Below, one piece after another: positions 1 to 6,094 of a stretch of 6,642 nucleotides of DNA. A program made the position numbers and the translations under genes. Every line of letters begins with the position of its first letter. The first letter of the stretch is position 1. This stretch comes from Candidatus Saccharimonadota bacterium. GTDB taxonomy: Bacteria; Eremiobacterota; Xenobia; Xenobiales; Xenobiaceae. The stretch lies in contig SFMI01000100.1 in the NCBI GenBank assembly GCA_004554425.1, forward strand, positions 1 through 6,642, in the 5' to 3' direction. The notes beneath the pieces are model-generated. The model was not told the origin of the DNA and ran no database searches. It saw nothing but the letters and a program-made list of their open reading frames with translations.

Positions 1-818
1 TGCTCTATCCTAAAGATCATCCTTACAATTGGCCTATCATTGGTTCTATGGAAGATTTGAGCGCAGCTGGTTATGATGATGTAGTCAACTTCTTCAAAAA
101 ATATTATGTTCCGAGTAATGCTAGTTTAGTTGTGGCTGGTGATATAGATCCTGTAGAGACTAAGCGTTTGGTAGAAAAATGGTTCTCTGAAGTTAAGCCC
201 GGTCCCAAGGTAGAACACGTTAAGGCTAAGCCTGTAGAACTTACCGGTATCGTTAAAAAAACTATTGAAGACAAAGTCGCTTTGCCTTTGCGCTCTCAAA
301 GCTGGCCCACTCCGGCTCTTTATGCTCAAGGCGATGCCGATATGGATGTTTTGGCTTCCATTTTGACTAATAGCAAAAATTCACGCCTTTATAAGCGTTT
401 GGTTTATGAATTACAAATAGTACAAAGTATCCAAGCTGAGCAATCTAGCTCCGATTTAGGCTCTTGCTTTACTATAAGTTATATTCCTAAGCCAGGTGTC
501 AGTCTTGACGAAGTACAAAAAATCGTCAACGAAGAGATTCGTAAAATTCAAAATAATCCGCCCAGTCAGCAAGAAATTGATCGTGTTGTCAATATGACTG
601 AATCAGCTTTCTATGCCAACGCCGAATTTATCTCCGAAAAAGCTGATATGCTCAATAATTACTATTGGCACTTCGGCAAGCCCGATTCTTTCTCGGCTGA
701 TTTAGAGCGTTATCGCAAGGTAACTCCTCAGTCTGTTTCCGATTGTGCTAAGAAGTATCTCGATCTTGATAAATATGTGGAGATAACTGTCGTCCCTGAG
801 AAGAAGGAGGCCAAGTAA
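1..818 (+). CDS. M16 family zinc metallopeptidase, probable catalytic subunit (5' truncated)
   Basis: The reading frame is open from the left edge (first full codon at position 3) to TAA at 816-818, giving 271 visible residues; the true start lies upstream. The visible part begins with HPYNWPIIGSMEDL and continues through YYVPSNASLVVAGDID, the end of the N-terminal M16 domain, then enters an M16 C-terminal domain with SRLYKRLVYE. The HxxEH zinc motif of this family normally lies before the HPY segment, so it would be off the window and cannot be checked. The segment usually reading LREKxGLAYS is here LVYELQIVQS (about 399-428), so the R/Y substrate-binding pair is absent, as is typical of the zinc-bearing subunit in two-subunit bacterial M16B enzymes. 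The next gene, 3 bases downstream, is the complementary type. Membership in M16 is firm; the catalytic role is inferred. Location is probably periplasmic by analogy with its partner. Confidence 0.9.
   Translation, partial: LYPKDHPYNWPIIGSMEDLSAAGYDDVVNFFKKYYVPSNASLVVAGDIDPVETKRLVEKWFSEVKPGPKVEHVKAKPVELTGIVKKTIEDKVALPLRSQSWPTPALYAQGDADMDVLASILTNSKNSRLYKRLVYELQIVQSIQAEQSSSDLGSCFTISYIPKPGVSLDEVQKIVNEEIRKIQNNPPSQQEIDRVVNMTESAFYANAEFISEKADMLNNYYWHFGKPDSFSADLERYRKVTPQSVSDCAKKYLDLDKYVEITVVPEKKEAK
804..810 (+). promoter_or_regulatory. Ribosome binding site of the second M16 gene
   Basis: A full AAGGAGG lies 11 bases before the ATG at 822, inside the last codons of the preceding M16 gene. The only other spacer is a 3-base gap after that gene's stop, so the two genes are almost certainly co-transcribed and may be translationally coupled, which would favour balanced subunit amounts. 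Confidence 0.85.
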
Positions 819-821
819 AAG

Positions 822-2372
822 ATGAAATTTTGGCTCACTTCTTGTATTTTTATGTTAGGAATGTCTCTTATGGCTCAAGCTGAAACTCCGGTTAAAAATA
901 CCAATGCTATGCAAGCTCCCAATCGTTTAACGCCTCCGCCAATCAGCGAGCCTGCCTCTGTGGCTATTCCCAAAATCGAAAAACGCCAATTGTCCAATGG
1001 CATTCCTGTTTGGTTTATGGAAAGGCGTACCACTCCGCTGGTTACCGCTTGCCTTTTTGTTAAAGCCGGAGCTGTCAACGAACCTTTGGATAAAATGGGT
1101 TTAGCCGCTTTAACTGCCGAATGCTTAGACGAAGGCACCGCTAAGTATAGTGCTTTGCAATTTGCCGAGCAAAGTGACAATATAGGTTCTTATTTTGGCA
1201 TTGATCAGTCTTATTTTGGCTCTACAATTTCTTTAACTGTGCCTGGTAAGCGTTTAGATAAGGGACTCGATCTTATGGCTGAGGCTGTGATCCACCCCAC
1301 TTTCCCGGAAAAAGAAATTGAGCGTATTAAAAAGTTGCGTTTAACCAACTTTATGCAACAGCGCGAAGATCCGGCTTCTTTGGCCAGTTATGCTTTTAGC
1401 AGAATCATTTATAGAAATGAACCAAACAACAGACAAGGCTACGGCTTAAACGGTTTAGCTTCTACTTATGCTAGTTTAACGCGCCAAGATGTGGTTAGCT
1501 ACTATAAGCATTATTATACTCCGCAAAATGCTTTCTTCTCTGTAACCGGGGCCGTCGATATTGACCAAGTAATGCAAGAGTTGGAAAGCCGTTTTGGCAA
1601 ATGGCATAAAGCCAAACTTACCGATAGTGAAGTCGCAGCCGAATTTAAGGCTGGCTTAAATAAAAAAGCTGAAGATAAACACACCGCTCCTTTGTTAGCT
1701 TTGCCCAAAACTGATTCTGGCGTTGGCAAAGTTATCTATGTTGTCGATCGCCCAGGAGCCCATCAGTCTGTTTTGCGTGTAGGTAGGGTAGGCTTTGCTA
1801 GAGATAATGAGCACTTCTTCTCCTTGCAAGTTATGAACACCGCCTTGGGTGGTTCTTTCATGTCTCGCTTAAACCAAAACTTGCGTGAAAAGAATGGCTA
1901 TACTTATGGCGCTCGTTCTATGTTCGTTTTTCGTAAAGAGGCTGGTCCTTTCTTGGTGGCTACCGATGTACAAGCAGATAAGACTGTGCCCGCTTTGCGT
2001 GAAATCCTTAATGAAATCGGTGGCATGAGTAAAAAGATGGACGCCGACGAATTAAAACGCACAGAAAATTATATTTGCTACGGTTATCCCGAGTCTTTTG
2101 AAACTAGTCTCAAGCTGGCTCAGCGCCTTATGGAAATGCAACTCTATAACTTGCCAGACGATTATTATGCTACCTATGTTGGCAACATAAGAAAGGTTGA
2201 CGGCGAAAGTATGAATATTCCTCGTCTTTCCTTCTTCCGTCCCGAGCAAATGGTTATGGTGGCAGTAGGTGACGCCAAAGCTATTGCTGAGCAACTTAAA
2301 GACGAGCCTGGTTGGCGCATGGAAATAGTTCCTGTCGACGCCGTCATGGGTGCTGATGTGCCCCTGAAGTAG
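822..2372 (+). CDS. Secreted M16 family peptidase-like protein, zinc site lost (non-catalytic subunit)
   Basis: This is a complete 516-residue protein. Residues 1-20 look like a Sec signal peptide (Lys2, hydrophobic LTSCIFMLGMSLM, cleavage after AQA), followed by a Pro-rich linker to about 50. Residues 51-260 form the N-terminal M16 domain (LSNGIPVWFMERRTTPLV, KAGAVNEP, YYTPQNAFFSVTGAVD); the C-terminal M16 domain follows from about 300. Where active enzymes have GLAHFLEH, this protein has GLAALTAEC (93-101), so both His ligands and the Glu are replaced and the protein should not bind catalytic zinc. The R/Y pair of the C-terminal domain is intact in LREKNGYTYGARS (Arg355, Tyr362). In the characterised Sphingomonas A1 Sph2681/Sph2682 heterodimer one subunit provides zinc and the other R/Y; I infer the same arrangement with the upstream gene. 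The substrate is unknown, and the expected site is the periplasm or outer face. The start is supported by AAGGAGG at 804-810 and by the signal peptide. Confidence 0.92.
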   Translation: MKFWLTSCIFMLGMSLMAQAETPVKNTNAMQAPNRLTPPPISEPASVAIPKIEKRQLSNGIPVWFMERRTTPLVTACLFVKAGAVNEPLDKMGLAALTAECLDEGTAKYSALQFAEQSDNIGSYFGIDQSYFGSTISLTVPGKRLDKGLDLMAEAVIHPTFPEKEIERIKKLRLTNFMQQREDPASLASYAFSRIIYRNEPNNRQGYGLNGLASTYASLTRQDVVSYYKHYYTPQNAFFSVTGAVDIDQVMQELESRFGKWHKAKLTDSEVAAEFKAGLNKKAEDKHTAPLLALPKTDSGVGKVIYVVDRPGAHQSVLRVGRVGFARDNEHFFSLQVMNTALGGSFMSRLNQNLREKNGYTYGARSMFVFRKEAGPFLVATDVQADKTVPALREILNEIGGMSKKMDADELKRTENYICYGYPESFETSLKLAQRLMEMQLYNLPDDYYATYVGNIRKVDGESMNIPRLSFFRPEQMVMVAVGDAKAIAEQLKDEPGWRMEIVPVDAVMGADVPLK

Positions 2373-2380
2373 CGCTGGAC

Positions 2381-2436
2381 TAGTTATTTTGAGCTTTTGC
2401 TTTTTGAAAAAAAGTATAAAAAGCTCAAAATAACTA
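2381..2436. repeat. Perfect 18-bp inverted repeat after the M16 operon
   Basis: Arms 2381-2398 and 2419-2436 are exact reverse complements (TAGTTATTTTGAGCTTTT on the left). The 20-base loop holds a second small stem, CTTTTT (2400-2405) against AAAAAG (2409-2414). It starts 9 bases after the M16 stop codon. The stem is AT-rich and has no U-tract right after it on either strand, so it is not a textbook terminator by itself. It may protect the 3' end or act together with the adjoining hairpin. The last bases of its right arm overlap the first bases of the next stem. Confidence 0.75.
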
Positions 2437-2488
2437 TAAAAAGATAAGGCTGTCGGAATAATATTTCCGACAGCCTTATCTTTTTATA
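2435..2488. terminator. Bidirectional rho-independent terminator between convergent genes
   Basis: A perfect 24-bp inverted repeat (2435-2458 against 2465-2488) encloses a 6-base loop. The core GGCTGTCGGAA/TTCCGACAGCC is GC-rich, and its outer part is AAAAAGATAA on one side and TTATCTTTTT on the other, so each strand ends in a U-run when transcribed. It sits between the + strand M16 operon (stop at 2372) and the - strand metallopeptidase gene (stop at 2515-2517), so it can serve both. Confidence 0.9.
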
Positions 2489-2514
2489 ACGGCAAAATTA
2501 GTTAAGCTTATTAT

Positions 2515-3981
2515 TTAGCTAATCATTGTATTTCTTTCAATGGTCATTTTGCCGTCAGTCCAGCGCACTACACCAATGTAAGCGTTACCGTTCTTGTCAA
2601 AAAGATCTTTCTTTTCCACAACTTGGTTGGGCTCAGTATAGAGGATGGAGCCATTCTGGATATGCATCTTCATATCGTTGATGAGATCCTGACCAGGATT
2701 ATCATTCATAGCGCCGATGCCGCTGGATACTTTGGCGGTAACTTCAGCACCGGAGAATTGGCCAAACTCGGGTCCATCTAAGGTTACGGTCATATCGTGA
2801 GCGGGAACAGAAGCCATAGAAACACCAGAAGGGGTATCGTCATCTTCAAAGAGGATGTTGCGGTTTTGCATGCAGCTCAAAATAATGTCGTGATTCTTGC
2901 CGCCCATCTCTTCGTCGGCTTTAAGCATGCAAAGAGCAATGTCGCGATAAGTGGCATTTTCTTTAGGAGAAATGTTTATAGCTTTAGCTAAAACATCCAT
3001 GCTTTCGCTGCCTGCAGCCTTAATAGCAGCGGCGGCATCCATGCCGTCAGCCATGTTGCGCTGAGTCATGGCGGCCATTACGTCGTACTGAGCACCGCTG
3101 AAAATGCGAGACCAGCTATGTACTTCGGTAGTTAAAGGATCGGTACCGGAAGGATTGCGATCGACGGTGTGAGGAGCTTGCCACTTAAAGTCGTTAATCA
3201 AACTACGCACATGATCGCCGCCGGTTACGTTGCGTCCGGCTTCGTTATTTATAGTGCGTCCCAAAAGCTCGCCGGTAGCAGACAAGCAATTGGGCTTATG
3301 TAAGTCGCCGCCACACTCTCTGGCAGCCAATTCGCATACTTGGTCGTTCTGGCTGGACATATAAAGGGCGGTTAAGTCGCCAAAAGCTTCGTGGAAACCG
3401 TTAGTGTCGGCGTGCCAAGAAGACAAGAAACCGGGGCGAATGGCGTCTAAAATAGCATGGCCGGCTTCGTGAGAAACTACTTCTCCGGAACTTCCAGTAT
3501 AAACTTGCTGCTGGGTGACGGGATCTTTGGCATGGAAGAAGTTCAAAGACTCATCTTGACGAGAATAGTAAGCGTTGAGCATGACGCCGCCGTCGGGGAT
3601 AAGCTTAATTTGCTTTTCACCGAAAGCCCAATTGATGTCCTGACCGAATTTTTCGCTCATAGCGTTGACAGTGGACTGAATAGTGGCCATAGTGTTGGCC
3701 GCGATGTACTGACGGGTGCCAGGCTGAAATACATATTCGCCGTCTTTATTGGGACGCAATCCGTCTTTATCAGCCAAACGCACATGCTCGCCTTCGGGAG
3801 CTTTTTTGCTGCTGGTTTTGATGTTGGGCACCTGGATAGTGATAGGATCCATGACCAACTCGTCCTGAGGATTATAAGAAAACTCCGGCCCTTTTACTTC
3901 AGTATCAACCTTGGTGGCGCTTACGCCGCTGGTCGGAGCCGTGTAAGCCATAGGACTTACACCACTAATAGAATTTAACAT
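2515..3981 (-). CDS. Thermolysin-like (M4/gluzincin) metallopeptidase, paralogue A
   Basis: This 488-residue protein is a probable zinc endopeptidase. Motifs in order are LNAYYSRQDESLNFFH (135-150, matching the Asn-Ala-aromatic substrate-binding strand of thermolysin), VVSHEAGHAILDAIRPGF (168-185; zinc ligands His171 and His175, catalytic Glu172), FHEAFGDL (196-203; third ligand Glu198, conserved Asp202) and TTEVHSWSRIFSGAQYD (284-300; His288 in the position of thermolysin His231). A helical segment to about 377 fits the M4 C-terminal domain. Residues 1-95 and about 385-488 are extra and match nothing I recognise. There is no signal peptide, hydrophobic segment or evident FTP/PepSY propeptide, unusual for this mainly secreted family. 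It is roughly 60% identical to the gene ending at 5713. The ATG at 3979-3981 has GAGAGGT 9 bases upstream. The protease fold and active site look intact; substrate and location are unknown. Confidence 0.85.
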   Translation of the reverse strand: MLNSISGVSPMAYTAPTSGVSATKVDTEVKGPEFSYNPQDELVMDPITIQVPNIKTSSKKAPEGEHVRLADKDGLRPNKDGEYVFQPGTRQYIAANTMATIQSTVNAMSEKFGQDINWAFGEKQIKLIPDGGVMLNAYYSRQDESLNFFHAKDPVTQQQVYTGSSGEVVSHEAGHAILDAIRPGFLSSWHADTNGFHEAFGDLTALYMSSQNDQVCELAARECGGDLHKPNCLSATGELLGRTINNEAGRNVTGGDHVRSLINDFKWQAPHTVDRNPSGTDPLTTEVHSWSRIFSGAQYDVMAAMTQRNMADGMDAAAAIKAAGSESMDVLAKAINISPKENATYRDIALCMLKADEEMGGKNHDIILSCMQNRNILFEDDDTPSGVSMASVPAHDMTVTLDGPEFGQFSGAEVTAKVSSGIGAMNDNPGQDLINDMKMHIQNGSILYTEPNQVVEKKDLFDKNGNAYIGVVRWTDGKMTIERNTMIS

Positions 3982-3990
3982 TTTTCAACA

Positions 3991-3997
3991 ACCTCTC
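3991..3997 (-). promoter_or_regulatory. Ribosome binding site of metallopeptidase paralogue A
   Basis: GAGAGGT on the - strand lies 9 bases before the ATG at 3981. The same GAGGT with the same 9-base spacing occurs before paralogue B, which supports both start choices. Confidence 0.75.
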
Positions 3998-4130
3998 GTG
4001 AAAATGTATCTGGAGTTCTCCTATCCCTTATCTTACGTTTTATTCTAAGATTAAGAGCGTTACTTCAAGTTACAAAATTATGTATTTTTAGCGAATTGAG
4101 CAAAACCTTTTTGCTAAATTGACAAAATAA
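3998..4130 (-). promoter_or_regulatory. Probable promoter and leader region of paralogue A
   Basis: This AT-rich stretch separates the terminator of paralogue B from the ribosome site of paralogue A, so it should hold a separate promoter for A. The best -10 I see on the - strand is TAGAAT (about 4041-4046), with TTGAAG about 15 bases upstream, which is shorter than ideal, so no exact promoter is claimed. Upstream of it lie two near-identical direct copies, AATTGAGCAAAA (4094-4105) and AATTGACAAAA (4117-4127), and flanking inverted TTTAGC/GCTAAA (4087-4092, 4113-4118). These could be regulator or UP-element sites, but that is inference. Confidence 0.4.
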
Positions 4131-4191
4131 AGAAAGCTCTCCTACGCTTTGGCAAACTGTTAAATCTTGCGCTTACGTAGGAGAGCTTTCT
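4131..4191 (-). terminator. Rho-independent terminator of paralogue B
   Basis: Perfect 16-bp arms AGAAAGCTCTCCTACG (4131-4146) and its reverse complement (4176-4191) enclose a 29-base loop that can form a short GCAA/TTGC stem. Read on the - strand the hairpin begins 46 bases after the stop of paralogue B and is followed by TTATTTTG, a U-rich tail. It separates the transcription of the two protease paralogues. Confidence 0.8.
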
Positions 4192-4237
4192 GGCTTTTAA
4201 AACTTAGACGCTTTCACGTCGAAAAGCTAGAAAAAGA

Positions 4238-5713
4238 TTAGCTGATCATCTTGTTGCGCTCGATAACCATCTTGCCATCGGTCCAGCGTACTACGCCGAT
4301 ATAAGGATTACCGTTCTTGTCGAAGAGGTCTTTCTTTTCGACAACTTGGTTGGGCTCGGTGTAAAGGATGGATCCGTTTTGGATTAAGCGCTTCATATCT
4401 TTAGCTAACTTGTCACCAGGGTTGCTCATCATACCGATACCGCTAGAGGCTTTGCCACTTACTTCGGCACCAGCGAACTTGCCATACTCGGGACCGTCCA
4501 AAGTGATGGTCATATCGCGAGGCTCAGCGGTGATGCCCATGGTTTCGGCTGGAGTATCATCGCCTTCTTCAAGGATGTTTCTCTCTTTGAAGGTGTTGAG
4601 AATAATGTCGTGAGCTTTGCCTTCGTTGCTTCGAGCGTCAATCTTGAGCATGCAAAGAGCAATGTCGCGATAAGAGGCGTCGTGGCTAGGGGAGATGCTG
4701 ACAGCCTTGGTAAGAAGCTCCATGCTCTCTTGACCGGCGGCTTTGATAGCTTGAGCGGCATCCATACCATCAGCCATGTTGCGTTTGGTAATAGCAGCCA
4801 TTACGTCGTACTGAGCGCCACTGAAGATACGAGACCAGTCGTGCATTTCGGTGGAAACTGGGTGCTCGGGAGTAGGATCTTCACCTTCTATATTGTTAGG
4901 ATCTTCCCACTTGCAATCGTTAATCATGCAACGGACGTAATCTCTATCGGCATCGTGAATGCCATACTTATTGTTGATGGCGCGACCCATGTGCTCACCG
5001 GTATCGGAAAGAAGGCTGGGCTTACTCAAGTCGCCGCCAGTTTGCTGAGCAGCCAGCTGGCAAACTTCGTCGTTCTGAGTGGACATATAAAGGGCAGTCA
5101 AGTCGCCGAAAGCTTCGTGTAAGCCGTTAGTATCAGCACTCCAAGAGGTGAGGAAGCCGGGACGTACGGAGTCCAAAATGGCATGGCCGACTTCGTGGGA
5201 AATAACTTCACCGGAAGCGCCAGAGTAAACGGTTTCTTTCTTTACGGGGTCGAAATCGTGGAAGAAGTTTAAGGACTCTTCGTCACGGGAGTAATAAGCA
5301 TTCAGATCGACACCGGCATCGGGAGCTAAGCCGATTTGTTTGTCACCAAAAGCGAAAGTGATGTCGTAGCCGAGGATCTTCTCCATGCTGTCGATGGTGT
5401 GCTGAATAGTGGCCATGCTATTGGCGGCTACATAATTTTTTGTGCCTTTATCGAAGACGTAAGAACCGTCAGAGTTGGGTTTGAGGCGCTCGCCTTTCAC
5501 GAACTTTACGTTTTCGGTACGGGGAGCCTTAGCGGTTCTTCCATGCTCGGTATTGAGGTCTATGGTAATAGGATCCATAACGGTTTCGTCCTGGGGATTA
5601 TAGGAAAATTCCATCTCCTTGGTCTGGGCGGCGTTATTAGAAGAAGTAGCTTCGAGCTTATCGGCAGGAGCTGAATAAGTAGTGTAATTTACACCATTGA
5701 TTGAACCGATCAT
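4238..5713 (-). CDS. Thermolysin-like (M4/gluzincin) metallopeptidase, paralogue B
   Basis: This 491-residue probable zinc endopeptidase carries LNAYYSRDEESLNFFH (137-152), VISHEVGHAILDSVRPGF (170-187; zinc ligands His173 and His177, catalytic Glu174), LHEAFGDL (198-205; third ligand Glu200) and STEMHDWSRIFSGAQYD (287-303; His291 as the thermolysin His231 equivalent). Order and spacing match paralogue A, with the main length differences around 25-60 and 270-285. It likewise lacks a signal peptide and known propeptide. The start ATG at 5711-5713 is chosen because GAGGT lies 9 bases upstream and because the N-terminus then aligns with A (M-[LI]-x-S-I-x-G-V, Y-[ST]-A-P). The frame stays open upstream to a TTG at 5758, but those 15 extra residues have no counterpart in A. 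Its own terminator follows. An intact active protease is likely; target and location are unknown. Confidence 0.85.
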   Translation of the reverse strand: MIGSINGVNYTTYSAPADKLEATSSNNAAQTKEMEFSYNPQDETVMDPITIDLNTEHGRTAKAPRTENVKFVKGERLKPNSDGSYVFDKGTKNYVAANSMATIQHTIDSMEKILGYDITFAFGDKQIGLAPDAGVDLNAYYSRDEESLNFFHDFDPVKKETVYSGASGEVISHEVGHAILDSVRPGFLTSWSADTNGLHEAFGDLTALYMSTQNDEVCQLAAQQTGGDLSKPSLLSDTGEHMGRAINNKYGIHDADRDYVRCMINDCKWEDPNNIEGEDPTPEHPVSTEMHDWSRIFSGAQYDVMAAITKRNMADGMDAAQAIKAAGQESMELLTKAVSISPSHDASYRDIALCMLKIDARSNEGKAHDIILNTFKERNILEEGDDTPAETMGITAEPRDMTITLDGPEYGKFAGAEVSGKASSGIGMMSNPGDKLAKDMKRLIQNGSILYTEPNQVVEKKDLFDKNGNPYIGVVRWTDGKMVIERNKMIS

Positions 5714-5722
5714 AGTTAAAAG

Positions 5723-5727
5723 ACCTC
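5723..5727 (-). promoter_or_regulatory. Ribosome binding site deciding the start of paralogue B
   Basis: GAGGT on the - strand sits 9 bases before the ATG at 5713, mirroring paralogue A. It decides for this ATG over the in-frame TTG 45 bases upstream. Confidence 0.7.
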
Positions 5728-6094
5728 GTTTAGAAGTGTGGGTAATTCCGGTGAGCAAGGCTGCCGGATTCTCGTTTCTGCGAACGTAGAGCTTGCCTCG
5801 AAAGACTTTTGCTCATAGCACTCTCCACAAGCATTCTCTGTGTTTCCGCATACCCTTGCGGTACAACAAAAAAGTATCTACTTTCCGTTGCTACAATTGT
5901 AACGCTTTGAGAGATGTTAAAGTTAATTAAATGTTAATATGTAGCCGCTTTTGCTGATAAAAATATTAAACACTATTTAACTAAATTCCCGTATTTTAGG
6001 AAAAATCAGTTTTTATTTGCTCAGGGAAGCTAGGTAAAAAATAAACAAAAAAGTAACTTTCACTCCACATAATCGGCTTTGTATATGCTATTCT
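5728..6094. promoter_or_regulatory. Divergent intergenic region with long leader of paralogue B
   Basis: No gene is seen here. The left part (about 5730-5880) is GC-richer than usual intergenic DNA and would form the 5' leader of paralogue B. It can fold into several short stems, for example CCGCA/TGCGG (5846-5850 with 5857-5861) and TCCGG/CCGGA (5747-5751 with 5764-5768). I do not recognise a known riboswitch. The right part (about 5910-6060) is very AT-rich, with TTAATTAA (5923-5930) between two ATGTTAA copies (5914 and 5931). It should contain divergent promoters for paralogue B and the + strand gene at 6095. TATATG and TATTCT hexamers occur just before 6095, but no convincing -35/-10 pair can be fixed by eye. 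Confidence 0.5.
5892..5901. repeat. Palindrome TACAATTGTA, possible operator
   Basis: A perfect 10-bp palindrome lies upstream of the leader of paralogue B, about where a promoter for that gene could sit. Its symmetry would suit a dimeric regulator. Only one copy is seen and the function is inferred. Confidence 0.35.

Noticed and set aside
3457..3978. Long + strand open frame antisense to paralogue A
   Set aside because: It mirrors the codon pattern of the real protease gene, the predicted protein has no family features, and a similar open antisense frame occurs at 4610-5122 under paralogue B.
4510..4770. Alternative - strand frame within paralogue B
   Set aside because: It overlaps a strongly supported gene whose protein is conserved in its paralogue; no ribosome site or recognisable product was seen.
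2515..5713. Tandem protease copies as a possible mobile or transposon duplication
   Set aside because: There are no terminal inverted repeats, transposase or target duplications, and the copies are diverged with individual terminators, which fits an old gene duplication.
5714..5758. In-frame TTG start 15 codons upstream of paralogue B
   Set aside because: The extra residues do not align with paralogue A, TTG is a weak start, and the ATG at 5713 has GAGGT at the same 9-base spacing as in A.
4056..5906. Shared 8-mer AGCGTTAC in the two intergenic regions (4056-4063 and 5899-5906 reversed)
   Set aside because: It has opposite orientation relative to the two genes, and a match of this length is expected by chance in regions of this size.
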